From the NCBI RefSeq assembly GCF_030553055.1, contig NZ_CP130713.1:4278001-4342000 (forward strand): a stretch of 64,000 nucleotides of DNA, in the 5' to 3' direction. Below the pieces are notes generated by a model. The model saw only the letters and a list, made by a program, of their open reading frames with translations, ran no database searches and was not told where the DNA came from. Below are positions 23,880 to 32,740 of this stretch, piece by piece. Each line of letters opens with the position of its first letter. Position 1 is the first letter of the stretch. A program made the position numbers and the translations under genes. This stretch comes from Streptomyces sp. XD-27. Lineage in GTDB: Bacteria > Actinomycetota > Actinomycetes > Streptomycetales > Streptomycetaceae.

Positions 23880-25418
23880 TTGCGTCTCTTGCGTCTGCCG
23901 CGGCTTGTCCCCGCGCTCCCCACCCTGCCCGCCTTCCCCGTGCTGCTCTGCGCTCTCGTCGGCGTACTCCTCGCCGGTGTCCTCGCCCCCACCCCGCTGG
24001 CCCCGGACCCCGGCCCGCGCGGCGGCACCGTCGACGTATGGCTCACCACCACCTCCGGGCCCGGCGGGCGGCACGTCGTCAAGGGGCTGGAGCGGCAGCG
24101 GCCGCTGCGGTTCACCGAGCGAGGCGCGGGCCGCCGCGGCGCACCGCCGGGCCGACCCGCCACCCCCGTCACCGTCGACGCGTCCCGGACCTACCAGGAG
24201 TTCGCGGGCGGCGGCGCCTCGTTCACCGACACCGCCGCATGGCTGCTGAACAGCAGCGGCGCGCTGAGCGACCGTACGCGCGAGAAGGTGCTGCGGGGGC
24301 TCTTCTCCCCGGACGACGGGATCGGGCTGAGCTTCCTGCGCAACCCGATGGGCGCCTCCGACCTCGCCCGCTTCGGCTACACCTACGACGACCTGCCCGC
24401 GGGCCGTACCGACCCGGACCTGCGCCGCTTCTCGATCAAGCACGACCTCGCCGACGTCCTGCCGCTGACCCGGCGGGCCCGGGAACTCAACCCGGACCTC
24501 ACGGTCATGGCCTCCCCCTGGACCGCCCCGGCCTGGATGAAGGACAACAAGCGGCTGGACCAGGGCCATCTGGCCGCGCGCTACTACGGCACGTACGCCC
24601 GCTACTTCGTGAAGTACCTCCAGGCGTACCGGGCCCACGGCGTCCCCGTCGCCTACGTCAGCGCGCAGAACGAGCCGACCTGCTGCGGCGGCTACCCCTC
24701 CATGCGGTGGAACGGCTCGGGTCTGCACTACTTCACCCAGCGCGAGCTGCTGCCCAGGCTGCGGGCGGCGGGCCTGACGACGAAGGTGCTCGCGCTGGAC
24801 TGGAACTGGGACCGGTACGACGGCTACGGCGCGCCGGTCGTCGCCGACCCGGCCGTCCGCGCCCACCCCAACTTCGGCGGGATCGCCTGGCACGGCTACT
24901 CCGGTGACGTGGCGACCCAGAGCGCCGTCCACGACGCCCACCCCGGCGTGGACGCGTTCGACACCGAGGTCTCCGGCGGGGAGTGGGCCGCCGACCAGCA
25001 TCGGGCGGACATGCGGGGCATGATCGACGCCACCCGCAACTGGGGGCGCAGCTGGGTCAAGTGGAGCCTGGCCGTCGACCAGGACGGCGGGCCGCACCAC
25101 GGCGGCTGCGGGAACTGCACGGGGCTGGTCACCGTGCACAACGGCGACCGGCGGCACGGCGAGGCCGACTTCACGGTCGAGTACTACACGATGGGGCATC
25201 TGACGAAGTTCGTGCGGCCGGGCGCCCGCCGCATCGCCTCGACCGCCGACGCCGCGGTCCCGAACGTCGCCTGGCGCAACCCGGACGGCTCGCGGGCGCT
25301 CATCGCGTACAACGACACCGGCCGCGCGCGGACCGTCGAGGTCGGCGCGGACGGCCGGTCGTTCCGCTACGAACTGCCCGCGGGCGCGTCCGCGACGTTC
25401 ACCTGGCGCGCGGACTGA
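23880..25418 (+). CDS. Secreted glycoside hydrolase family 30 enzyme
   Basis: 512 residues from an unusual TTG start (23880, MRLLRLPRLVPALP) with AAGGAAGG 11 bases upstream. A hydrophobic export signal (FPVLLCALVGVLLAGVLAP) precedes the domain. GH30 features: EFAGGGASFTDTAAWLL near the start, FSIKHDL, VMASPWTAPAWMKDN, the acid/base glutamate in VSAQNEPTCCGGYPSM and the nucleophile glutamate in DAFDTEVSGGEW, followed by WVKWSLAVDQDGGP and the C-terminal beta-sandwich. GH30 enzymes act on beta-linked glucosides, xylans or fucosides; the 'glucosylceramidase-like' layout is closest. Divergent LysR gene is the probable regulator. Confidence 0.9.
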   Translation: MRLLRLPRLVPALPTLPAFPVLLCALVGVLLAGVLAPTPLAPDPGPRGGTVDVWLTTTSGPGGRHVVKGLERQRPLRFTERGAGRRGAPPGRPATPVTVDASRTYQEFAGGGASFTDTAAWLLNSSGALSDRTREKVLRGLFSPDDGIGLSFLRNPMGASDLARFGYTYDDLPAGRTDPDLRRFSIKHDLADVLPLTRRARELNPDLTVMASPWTAPAWMKDNKRLDQGHLAARYYGTYARYFVKYLQAYRAHGVPVAYVSAQNEPTCCGGYPSMRWNGSGLHYFTQRELLPRLRAAGLTTKVLALDWNWDRYDGYGAPVVADPAVRAHPNFGGIAWHGYSGDVATQSAVHDAHPGVDAFDTEVSGGEWAADQHRADMRGMIDATRNWGRSWVKWSLAVDQDGGPHHGGCGNCTGLVTVHNGDRRHGEADFTVEYYTMGHLTKFVRPGARRIASTADAAVPNVAWRNPDGSRALIAYNDTGRARTVEVGADGRSFRYELPAGASATFTWRAD

Positions 25419-27036
25419 CCGCCTGCGCACCGACTGTCTGCGCACTGACCGCCTGTGCACCGACTGTCTGCGGAGTGACCGCCTGCGGGCGGCCTGCCTG
25501 CGGGTGGTCTGCCTCCGGGCGGTCGTTCCGCGGGGCGGCCGGGCGGGCCGGCTGCGGGCCGCCGCGTACCACGGCCAGGACGAGGACGCCCGCCGCCAGC
25601 GCCGTCACGCCCGCGTACAGGCAGATGCGGTCCAGCCCGGCGGCGAACGCGTCGCGCACCACGGACTCCAGCGCGTGCCGGGCGGGGCCGGGCTCGGCGG
25701 CGTGCAGCACGGACTGGGCGTGGCCGCCGCTGATCGCCTCCGCGGCCTCCCCCGTGTGGTCGCCCGGCGCCTTGTCCTGCACGACGTCCCGCACGCGCGA
25801 CGCGAACACCGTGCCCAGCACCGCGATGCCCAGCGCGTAGCCCAGCTGCCGGAAGGTGTTCACCGCGCCGCTGGCCATGCCCGCGCGCTCCGGCGGGGCC
25901 GAGCCGAGCGCCGCCTGGACCAGGACCGGCATGGCGCAACCGGTGCCGATGCCGGTCAGGACCAGTCCGGGCGCGAGCGCGGTCCAGTCGGAACCGGAGT
26001 CCAGCAGCAGGACGTGCGTGAGCGCGCCCGCGCCCACCAGCAGCAGCCCGCAGCCGACCGTCCGCCCCGGCGCCAGGCGCCCCAGCACCCGTCCGCCGAC
26101 GGCGCCGACGAGCATCGAGGTCACGCCCAGCGGCAGGCAGGCCAGACCGGCCTGCACCGGGCTGAGGCCGAGGACGGACTGGAACCACAGGCCCGCGTAC
26201 ATGAGGTAGGGGAAGGCCGCGGCCTGGAGCAGCAGGGCGGCGGCCATCAGGACGGCGAACGACGGGCGGCGCAGCAGCCGCAGGTCCAGCAGCGGCTGCC
26301 GGGTCCGCCGCTCGGCCAGGACGAACGCCACGAGCGCCACGGCGGAGCCGAGGAGGGCGGTGCGGGCGACCGGGTCGGTCCAGCCCTCCTCGCCGCCCCG
26401 GATCAGTCCGTACGTCAGCGCCCCGGCGCAGAGCGTGAAGAGGACGGCGCCCGGCCAGTCGACCCGGGAACCGGGCGCGCCGCGCGACTCCGGGACCGTA
26501 CGGACGGTGATCCACATCGCGATCGCGGTCAGCGGCAGGTTGACGAGGAAGATCCAGCGCCAGTCGGCGTACTCGGTGAGCAGGCCGCCCAGCACCGGGC
26601 CCATGGCCGCGGCGGCGCCGCTGGTGCCGCCCCACACGCCGAACGCGACGGCGCGGTCGCGTCCCGCGTACACGGCCATCAGCAGCGGGGTGTTGGTCGC
26701 GAACATCGCGGCCGCGCCCGCGCCCTGCACGGCCCGCGCGGCGATCAGGACGTCCGCGTCGGAGGCCAGGCCGCAGGCGAGCGAGGAGAGCGCGAAGACG
26801 GCGAGCCCGGCCAGGTACAGGCGGCGGCGGCCGAACAGGTCCGCGGCAGAACCGGCGGCCATCAGCAGCGCCGCCAGCGCCAGCGCGTAGATGTCCATCA
26901 CCCACTGGAGGGAGGTGAACGAGGCGTCGAGACCGCGGGCGATCTGCGGCAGCGCGGTGTTCACGATCGTGACGTCGACGAGCAGCATGAAGTTGCCGAG
27001 GGTGATGGCCGCCAGGGGCCACCATTTGCTCCGCAT
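25399..27036 (-). CDS. DHA2-family (14-TM) MFS drug exporter
   Basis: Start at ATG 27036 (MRSKWWPLAAITLGNFMLLVDVTIVNTALPQIARGL) with GGAG upstream; 545 residues. Motif C-like and DHA2 features: VDVTIVNTALP, GSAADLFGRRRLYLAGLAVFALSSLACGLA, RAVQGAGAAAMFATNTPLL, VLGGLLTEYADWRWIFLVNLP. About fourteen membrane helices. It should export a cationic or amphipathic drug using the proton gradient. The last 60 residues are a soluble, repeat-encoded tail (QTVGAQAVSAQTVGAQAVS). The divergent Lrp-type gene is the likely regulator. 3' end overlaps GH30 by 20 bp. Confidence 0.88.
   Translation of the reverse strand: MRSKWWPLAAITLGNFMLLVDVTIVNTALPQIARGLDASFTSLQWVMDIYALALAALLMAAGSAADLFGRRRLYLAGLAVFALSSLACGLASDADVLIAARAVQGAGAAAMFATNTPLLMAVYAGRDRAVAFGVWGGTSGAAAAMGPVLGGLLTEYADWRWIFLVNLPLTAIAMWITVRTVPESRGAPGSRVDWPGAVLFTLCAGALTYGLIRGGEEGWTDPVARTALLGSAVALVAFVLAERRTRQPLLDLRLLRRPSFAVLMAAALLLQAAAFPYLMYAGLWFQSVLGLSPVQAGLACLPLGVTSMLVGAVGGRVLGRLAPGRTVGCGLLLVGAGALTHVLLLDSGSDWTALAPGLVLTGIGTGCAMPVLVQAALGSAPPERAGMASGAVNTFRQLGYALGIAVLGTVFASRVRDVVQDKAPGDHTGEAAEAISGGHAQSVLHAAEPGPARHALESVVRDAFAAGLDRICLYAGVTALAAGVLVLAVVRGGPQPARPAAPRNDRPEADHPQAGRPQAVTPQTVGAQAVSAQTVGAQAVSPRAR
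25416..25505. repeat. 30-bp tandem repeat across convergent gene ends
   Basis: Three consecutive 30-bp units, each starting with (A/T/C)TGACCGCCTG and containing GCACCGACTGTCTGCG, the third diverged (GGGCGGCCTGCCTGCGG). The array begins at the GH30 stop and encodes the C-terminal Ala/Val/Gln/Thr repeats of the exporter on the other strand. The 30-bp unit keeps the exporter frame whatever the copy number. Confidence 0.8.
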
Positions 27037-27156
27037 GGGAACTCCGAACTCCGTGGTAGGGAAAAGGCGTTGCCATACGGTCCGGTCGGGGGCGGAACCA
27101 TCTCCAGCCAGCCCAAGCCGACGCGGCGGATTCCGACATGGCATTAGCCTGGAGCG

Positions 27157-28212
27157 GTGAAATCCGACAGGGGCAGGGATGGGAAGGGAGCCGGCGGACG
27201 GCCGGGGCCCGCCGCGTACGACGAACTCGACCGGCAGCTCGTGCACGCCCTCCAGCTGGACGGACGCGCCCCGTTCAGCCGGATCGCCGAGGTGCTCGGC
27301 GTCTCCGACCAGACCGTGGCGCGTCGCTACACCAGGCTGCGCACCTCCGGCGCCATACGGGTCTTCGGGCTGACCGAACCCGCCCGGCTCGGCGAGGTGG
27401 TCTGGCTCGTACGCGTGGAATGCGAGCCGGACGCCGCCGCGTCCGTTGCCGAGGCGCTGGCCCGCCGCCCCGACACCTCCTGGGTCACCCTGCTCTCCGG
27501 CGGTACGGAGATCGTCGCCGTGACGCGGGCGGCCGGCGACGAGGACAGCAACGCGCTGTTGCTGCGGGCGCTGCCCCGGACCCGGCAGGTCGTGAGCGTG
27601 ACGGCGCACTTGCTGCTGCACACCTTCTTCGGGGGCCGCCACGGGCTGGTCAACAAGTCCGGTGCGCTGACCGAGCGGCAGGCCGCGCTGCTGGCCGCGC
27701 CCGACCTGGCACCGGGCGCGGCCCCGGCAGGGCCGCTGACCGACCAGGACCGGCGGATGCTGGAGGAGCTGGCGCGGGACGGGCGGGCGCGGCCCGCCGA
27801 ACTGGCCGCCTCCACCGGCTGGTCGCAGACGACCGTGCGCCGCCGGCTCGCGGAGCTCGCGGCCGACGGCACGCTCTACTTCGACGTGGACTACGACCAC
27901 CGCGTCTTCGGTCTCGGGATCACGGCCATGCTCTGGCTGTCGGTGGCGCCGCCCGAGCTCGCGGCCACCGGTGAGGCGCTGGCACGCCACCCGGAGGTGG
28001 GGTTCGTCTGCGCGACCACCGGTCCGCACAACCTGCTGGCCTGCGTGGTCTGCGCTGATGTGCCCGCGCTGTACACGTATCTGACGACGCGTGTGGCGGC
28101 GCTGGGCGCGGTGCGGCAGATGGAGACGTCACCGAGGATCCGCACGGTCAAGGGCCCGGGACCGCTCCAGGTGGGGCCGCATGCACGCCGACCCGGGCGG
28201 ACGCCGACGTAA
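27157..28212 (+). CDS. Lrp/AsnC-family regulator with two tandem modules
   Basis: 351 residues from GTG 27157, with GGAG very close. It contains two full Lrp-like units: HTH 1 (YDELDRQLVHALQLDGRAPFSRIAEVLGVSDQTVARRYTRL) plus ligand domain, then HTH 2 (LTDQDRRMLEELARDGRARPAELAASTGWSQTTVRRRLAEL) plus ligand domain (LWLSVAPPELAATGEALARHPEVGFVCATTG). The C-terminal tail is basic. Tandem-duplicated Lrp proteins occur in Streptomyces as pathway-specific regulators responding to amino-acid-like effectors. It faces away from the DHA2 exporter, its probable target. Confidence 0.88.
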   Translation: MKSDRGRDGKGAGGRPGPAAYDELDRQLVHALQLDGRAPFSRIAEVLGVSDQTVARRYTRLRTSGAIRVFGLTEPARLGEVVWLVRVECEPDAAASVAEALARRPDTSWVTLLSGGTEIVAVTRAAGDEDSNALLLRALPRTRQVVSVTAHLLLHTFFGGRHGLVNKSGALTERQAALLAAPDLAPGAAPAGPLTDQDRRMLEELARDGRARPAELAASTGWSQTTVRRRLAELAADGTLYFDVDYDHRVFGLGITAMLWLSVAPPELAATGEALARHPEVGFVCATTGPHNLLACVVCADVPALYTYLTTRVAALGAVRQMETSPRIRTVKGPGPLQVGPHARRPGRTPT

Positions 28213-28338
28213 CAGCGATTCACGTCCTGTTCATGCCAATGGCGTCACGGTTGTTGACGATTGTAATGAACCTGCCGAACCCTGAGGGCGCGCCATCTCG
28301 TTCTTGCTCCGCTCCCCCACTGACTTCGGAGGAATCGA

Positions 28339-28788
28339 ATGCGTCGGCTGTCCTCAACCCTCGCCGCGACCGCCGTCACCGCGGCCGCCACCATCGCCCT
28401 GGCCGCCCCCGCGCAGGCCGCCCCCGCCGACAAGCCGCAGGTGCTGTCGAGCTGGACCCAGACGAGCGCGGCCAGCTACGACGCGTGGGTCAACGCGCGT
28501 AACAACCAGAGCGCTTGGGCGGCGTACGAGTTCGACTGGTCCACGGACTACTGCAGCAGCTCGCCCGACAACCCGTTCGGGTTCCCGTTCCAGACGTCGT
28601 GCGCCCGCCACGACTTCGGCTACCGCAACCACAAGGCGGCCGGCACGTTCGACGCCAACAAGTCCCGTATCGACAGCGCCTTCTACGAGGACCTGAAGCG
28701 GGTCTGCAACGGCTACAGCGGCGCCAGCAGGACGACCTGCGACAGCACCGCGTGGACGTACTACCAGGCCGTCAAGATCTTCGGCTGA
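28339..28788 (+). CDS. Secreted prokaryotic phospholipase A2
   Basis: 149 residues from ATG 28339, with GGAGGA (28329-28334) upstream. The signal peptide ends at PAQAAPA. The catalytic motif TSCARHDFGYRNHKAAGTF holds the His-Asp pair of bacterial PLA2, with DWSTDYCSSSPDNPFGFPF in front (Ca2+-binding Asp) and four cysteines overall (two disulfides). Close in layout to the Streptomyces violaceoruber enzyme. Hydrolyses the sn-2 ester of phospholipids outside the cell with Ca2+. A strong terminator follows. Confidence 0.92.
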   Translation: MRRLSSTLAATAVTAAATIALAAPAQAAPADKPQVLSSWTQTSAASYDAWVNARNNQSAWAAYEFDWSTDYCSSSPDNPFGFPFQTSCARHDFGYRNHKAAGTFDANKSRIDSAFYEDLKRVCNGYSGASRTTCDSTAWTYYQAVKIFG

Positions 28789-28802
28789 CGGGCTCCGTCC
28801 GC

Positions 28803-28842
28803 GGGGTGGGGGGCCGACGCCGAAGGCCGCGCCCCCTACCCC
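28803..28842. terminator. Bidirectional terminator between PLA2 and HAD genes
   Basis: GGGGTGGGGGGC (28803-28814) pairs with GCCCCCTACCCC (28831-28842) with one mismatch (G-U in RNA), 16-base loop, located midway between the convergent stops. Confidence 0.8.
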
Positions 28843-28862
28843 ACGCCGATGCCGCGACGCCG

Positions 28863-29744
28863 CTAGCCCAGCAGCCGTTCCAGGACGACCGCTATGCCGT
28901 CCGCCTCGTTCGACGCCGTGACCTCGTCGGCCACGGCCTTGAGGTCCGGGTGGGCGTCCGCCATCGCGACGCCGTGGGCCGCCCAGCCGAACATGGGGAT
29001 GTCGTTGGGCATGTCGCCAAAGGCGATCGTGTCGGCGGCCGTCAGCCCCAGGCGGCGTGCCGCGAGGGACAGGCCGGTGGCCTTGGTGAGGCCCAGCGGC
29101 AGCAGCTCGACTATGTCCGGGCCCGCCATCGTCACGCCGACCAGCCCGCCGGCCACCGCCGTCGCCGCCTCGGCCAGGTCGTCGTCGCTCAGCCGGGGGT
29201 GCTGGATGTACAGCTTGTTGAGCGGCGCGGACCAGACGTCGGCGATGTCGGTGAACGGCGTGTACGAGAGCGAGCCCTCCACCGTGCGGTAGCCGGGGCC
29301 GATCAGCACCTCGCCGTCGAGGCCGTCGCGGCTCGCGGCGAGGAACACCGGGCCGACCTCCGCCTCGATCTTGGCCAGCGCCAGACCGGCCAGCTGCCGG
29401 TCCAGCGTGACGGAGGTGAGCAGCCGGTGCTCGCCCGCGTGGTAGACCTGGCCGCCCTGACCGCACACCGCCAGGCCCTCGTAGCCGAGATCGTCCAGGA
29501 TGTGCCGGGTCCAGGGGACCGCGCGGCCGGTGACCACGATGTGCGCGGCGCCCGCCGCGCACGCCGCGGCGAGCGCGTCGCGCGTACGCGCCGAGACGGT
29601 CCCGTCGGAACGCAGCAGCGTCCCGTCGAGGTCCGTCGCGATGAGCCGGTACGGAAGCGGGGACTCGGCCGGGTCCTGCCCGGCTGCCCTGTGGTGCGGG
29701 CGGTCCTGGTCGCTGGCGCGGTGCGGGCGGTCCTGGCCGCTCAC
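28863..29744 (-). CDS. HAD-superfamily (Cof-type) hydrolase
   Basis: 293 residues. The start is taken at GTG 29744, overlapping the serS stop by four bases (GTGA), so coupled. The first 28 residues are a His/Arg/Asp-rich repeat ([23 protein letters not shown]) encoded by a short tandem duplication. The HAD core follows: motif [17 protein letters not shown], motif [10 protein letters not shown], motif III lysine in [12 protein letters not shown], motif [17 protein letters not shown], with a type-IIB cap between. Cof-like enzymes dephosphorylate sugar or vitamin phosphates. The serS-HAD pairing is conserved in Streptomyces as I recall. Confidence 0.88.
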   Translation of the reverse strand: MSGQDRPHRASDQDRPHHRAAGQDPAESPLPYRLIATDLDGTLLRSDGTVSARTRDALAAACAAGAAHIVVTGRAVPWTRHILDDLGYEGLAVCGQGGQVYHAGEHRLLTSVTLDRQLAGLALAKIEAEVGPVFLAASRDGLDGEVLIGPGYRTVEGSLSYTPFTDIADVWSAPLNKLYIQHPRLSDDDLAEAATAVAGGLVGVTMAGPDIVELLPLGLTKATGLSLAARRLGLTAADTIAFGDMPNDIPMFGWAAHGVAMADAHPDLKAVADEVTASNEADGIAVVLERLLG

Positions 29745-31042
29745 GCGGTGCGGGCCTGACGCACCGGCTCCAGGACCTCGCGGCCGCCCAGGAACGGGCG
29801 GAGCACCTCGGGCACCCGCACCGAACCGTCGGCCTGCTGGTGGTTCTCCAGGATCGCGACGATGGTCCGGGTGACCGCGCACAGCGTGCCGTTGAGCGTG
29901 GCCAGCGGGCGCACCTGCTGCTTGCCGTCCTTGGTCTCGCGCATCCGGATCGACAGCCGCCGGGCCTGGAACTCGGTGGTGTTGGACGTCGAGGTCAGCT
30001 CGCGGTACTTGCCCTGGGTCGGGATCCACGCCTCGCAGTCGAACTTGCGGGTCGCCGAGGCGCCCAGGTCACCCGAGGCCAGTTCGACCACGCGGAACGG
30101 CAGCTCCAGCGAGGTCAGCCACTGCTTCTCCCACTCCAGCAGCCGCTGGTGCTCGGCCTCGGCGTCCTCCGGGGTGGTGTAGACGAACATCTCCACCTTG
30201 TCGAACTGGTGCACCCGGAAGATGCCGCGGGTGTCCTTGCCGTACGACCCGGCCTCGCGGCGGAAGCAGGAGGAGAACCCGGCGTACCGGCGGGGCAGCT
30301 CGCCCGCGTCCAGGATCTCGTCCATGTGGTACCCGGCCAGCGGGACCTCGGAGGTGCCGACCAGGAACAGGTCGTCCTTGTCGAGGTGGTAGACGTCCTC
30401 GGCGGCCTGGCCGAGGAAGCCGGTGCCCTCCAGGGCCCTCGGCTTGACCAGCGCCGGGGTCAGCATCGGGGTGAAGCCGGCGGCGGTGGCCTGCGCCATC
30501 GCGGCGTTGACCAGCGCGAGCTCCAGCAGCGCGCCGACGCCGGTGAGGTAGTAGAAGCGCGAGCCGGAGACCTTGGCGCCGCGCTCGGTGTCGATGGCGC
30601 CGAGCAGCTCGCCCAGCTCCAGGTGGTCCTTCGGCTCGAAGCCCTCCGCGGCGAAGTCGCGCGGGGCGCCCAGCTCCTCCAGGACCCGGAAGTCGTCCTC
30701 GCCGCCGATCGGCGCGTCCGGGTGGACGAGGTTGCCGAGCTGGAGCAGCAGTCGCTGGGACTCCTCGGCGGCGGCGTCCTGCTCGGCGTCGGCGGCCTTC
30801 ACGGCCGCGGACAGCTCGCCCGCCCGCTTGAGCAGCTCGGCCTTCTCGTCGCCGGTGGCCTTGGGGATGAGCTTGCCGAGCGACTTCTGCTCGGCGCGCA
30901 GCTCGTCGAAGCGGACGCTGGACGACCTGCGCCGCTCGTCGGCGGAGAGCAGTGCGTCGACGAGCGCGACGTCCTCTCCACGGGCGCGCTGGGAGGCGCG
31001 CACACGGTCGGGGTCCTCACGGAGCAGGCGAAGGTCAATCAC
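29741..31042 (-). CDS. serS: Seryl-tRNA synthetase
   Basis: 433 residues from GTG 31042 ([24 protein letters not shown]). The N-terminal antiparallel coiled coil (residues 1-105: [31 protein letters not shown]) binds the serine tRNA long arm. Class II motifs: motif 2 in [31 protein letters not shown] and motif 3 in [30 protein letters not shown] and [14 protein letters not shown] are serS-specific. Essential cytoplasmic enzyme charging tRNA-Ser. Upstream gene of the coupled HAD hydrolase. Confidence 0.98.
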   Translation of the reverse strand: MIDLRLLREDPDRVRASQRARGEDVALVDALLSADERRRSSSVRFDELRAEQKSLGKLIPKATGDEKAELLKRAGELSAAVKAADAEQDAAAEESQRLLLQLGNLVHPDAPIGGEDDFRVLEELGAPRDFAAEGFEPKDHLELGELLGAIDTERGAKVSGSRFYYLTGVGALLELALVNAAMAQATAAGFTPMLTPALVKPRALEGTGFLGQAAEDVYHLDKDDLFLVGTSEVPLAGYHMDEILDAGELPRRYAGFSSCFRREAGSYGKDTRGIFRVHQFDKVEMFVYTTPEDAEAEHQRLLEWEKQWLTSLELPFRVVELASGDLGASATRKFDCEAWIPTQGKYRELTSTSNTTEFQARRLSIRMRETKDGKQQVRPLATLNGTLCAVTRTIVAILENHQQADGSVRVPEVLRPFLGGREVLEPVRQARTA

Positions 31043-31258
31043 CCCACCAGGTTACCGGTGCGTGGTCCTCAACCTCGACCCGATATTCCCTTGCGTTCCG
31101 TTTTGCCCGATTTGGCGGGCGCCGGAAGGGGCGGGAAAGGATGGCGAATTCTCGCCGGTCAAGGAATTCCCGCGCATTCGCCGAAATGGGGCATACGGGT
31201 TCACGGTGCTGACGTGTATGCGTGACTTCCTTGCCGATGTGGAGAGTTGGGCCTGCGG

Positions 31259-31567
31259 TTGTCCACAGGGCTGTGGGGTCTCCCTGTGCTTATCCACAGG
31301 CTGTGCGTAGGCTCTGTGGATATCGGAATTGATCATTCTGACTCTGGTCGGCTAGCCCGAAGGTGAGGAGCGTAAACCCGCCTCAGGCACTCTTTCGGGT
31401 GGGAATGATTCGGTTTCCCTCGCCCTAAAGGGTTGTCCGGTGAATTTCGGGTGACGGGTGGCGGCGCGGGGAGGTGCGACCGCGGGTCGGGCGGTTTCGG
31501 GGATTTGTCGACGATGTCGGGTTGATCTGTCGACTTATCCCCAGCTTGCGCGGAGCCCTGTGGATAA
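31259..31567. promoter_or_regulatory. Cluster of DnaA boxes in the serS-pheA intergenic region
   Basis: Two boxes match the Streptomyces/E. coli consensus on the plus strand: TTGTCCACA (31259-31267) and TTATCCACA (31290-31298). A third perfect one is on the minus strand (TGTGGATAA, 31559-31567). Two near matches: TGTGGATAT (31315-31323) and TTATCCCCA (31535-31543). The 537-bp region has no gene. Clusters like this bind DnaA and can act as DnaA sinks away from oriC. Confidence 0.75.
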
Positions 31568-31579
31568 CCTTGGAGGCGA

Positions 31580-32515
31580 TCAGGCCCGGCCGTCCTGGCA
31601 GCGTGCCAGCCAGTCCGCGGCCGCCACGAACTCCTCGTCGGTGGTGCCGCGCCGCAGCGGGCTCACGTCCGACGGCAGCACGCCCGCCCGCGGGTACGAG
31701 CCCAGGAACCGCACCTTCGGGCAGATCCGCTTGAGCCCCATCAGCGCCGAGCCGACCCGGCGGTCGGTGATGTGCCCCTCGCAGTCCACCGAGAAGCAGT
31801 ACCGGCCCATGCCCTCGCCGGTCGGCCGGGACTCGATCCGCATCAGGTTCACTCCGCGGGCTGCGTACTCCTGGAGCAGCTCCAGCAGCGCGCCCGGGTG
31901 GTCGTCGGCGAGCCAGATCACCACCGACGTCTTGTCCGCGCCGGTCCAGGCCGCGGGCCGGGCCGGGCGGCCGACGAGGACGAAGCGGGTCACGGCGTTC
32001 TCGGCGTCGTGGATCTCCGATACCAGCGGCTCCAGGCCGTACCGGGCGGCCGCGAACTCGCCCGCGAAGGCGCCGTCGTACCGCCCCTCCTGCACCAGCC
32101 GCGCGCCGTCCGCGTTCGACGCCGCCGACTCCCACTGCGCGTCCGGCAGGTGCGCCGCCAGCCAGTTGCGCACCTGCGGCTGGGCGACCGGGTGGCCGGT
32201 CACCGTCTTGATGTCCGCCAGCGTGGTGCCGGGGCGGACGAGCAGCGCGAAGGCGATCGGCAGCAGCACCTCGCGGTAGATCATCAGCGGCTCGCCGGTG
32301 GCGAGTTCGTCCAGGGTGGCGGTGACCCCGCCCTCCACCGAGTTCTCGATCGGCACGAGCGCGCCGGCGGCGGCTCCGTTGCGTACGGCGTCCAGCGCGG
32401 CCGGCACGGAGACCATCGGGACGAGCTCGCGGGTGGCGGCCTCGGGGAGCGTGCGCAGCGCCGCCTCGGTGAAGGTGCCTTCGGGGCCGAGATAGGTGTA
32501 GCGACTGGCCGACAT
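31580..32515 (-). CDS. pheA: Prephenate dehydratase
   Basis: 311 residues from ATG 32515 with AGGGAG upstream. The catalytic domain (residues 1-185) shows YTYLGPEGTFTEAAL, VPIENSVEGGVTATLDEL and the C-terminal NAVTRFVLVGR (T-R-F motif). The ACT regulatory domain follows (KTSVVIWLADDHPGALLELLQEYAARGVNLMRIESRPTGEGMGRYCFSVDCEGH) with the GALL and ESRP phenylalanine-binding motifs. It converts prephenate to phenylpyruvate in phenylalanine synthesis, feedback-inhibited by Phe. Free-standing monofunctional type of actinobacteria, next to serS. Confidence 0.97.
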   Translation of the reverse strand: MSASRYTYLGPEGTFTEAALRTLPEAATRELVPMVSVPAALDAVRNGAAAGALVPIENSVEGGVTATLDELATGEPLMIYREVLLPIAFALLVRPGTTLADIKTVTGHPVAQPQVRNWLAAHLPDAQWESAASNADGARLVQEGRYDGAFAGEFAAARYGLEPLVSEIHDAENAVTRFVLVGRPARPAAWTGADKTSVVIWLADDHPGALLELLQEYAARGVNLMRIESRPTGEGMGRYCFSVDCEGHITDRRVGSALMGLKRICPKVRFLGSYPRAGVLPSDVSPLRRGTTDEEFVAAADWLARCQDGRA

Positions 32516-32694
32516 CACGGTGGTCTCCCTGTGATCAGACGAGTCGTCCACGATACCCACGGGCGGCGGGGCGCGGGGTGGTCATCCGAGCTGTGGACGC
32601 CGCCGGGGACAGGGGTCGGGGGCCGCCATCGAGGGGCCGCCCCCGGGTGCCGCACGACCCGGGCCGCGCCTCCCGGGTCCGCCCCCGGCCCGGC

Positions 32695-32710
32695 GGGCGG
32701 GGCTCCGCCC
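32695..32710 (-). terminator. GC hairpin after the TetR gene
   Basis: GGGCGG (32695-32700), loop GGCT, CCGCCC (32705-32710), 31 bp past the TetR stop and in the 225-bp gap before pheA. Confidence 0.5.
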
Positions 32711-32740
32711 GTCGAGGCTCGGTCGGCGACGGGCGGTGTC

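Noticed and set aside
22748..24172. Long N-terminal extension of the LysR gene
   Set aside because: The LysR HTH begins at MTLDDLRAF (23638); upstream residues are Ser/Arg-rich shadow of the GH30 gene.
25399..28029. Very long minus-strand frame (876 codons) extending the exporter upstream
   Set aside because: The extra N-terminal 330 residues are the antisense of the Lrp gene; the exporter starts at ATG 27036 with a ribosome site.
28863..30029. HAD hydrolase starting far upstream inside serS
   Set aside because: The coupled GTG 29744 overlapping the serS stop gives the correct length; upstream residues are a shadow of serS.
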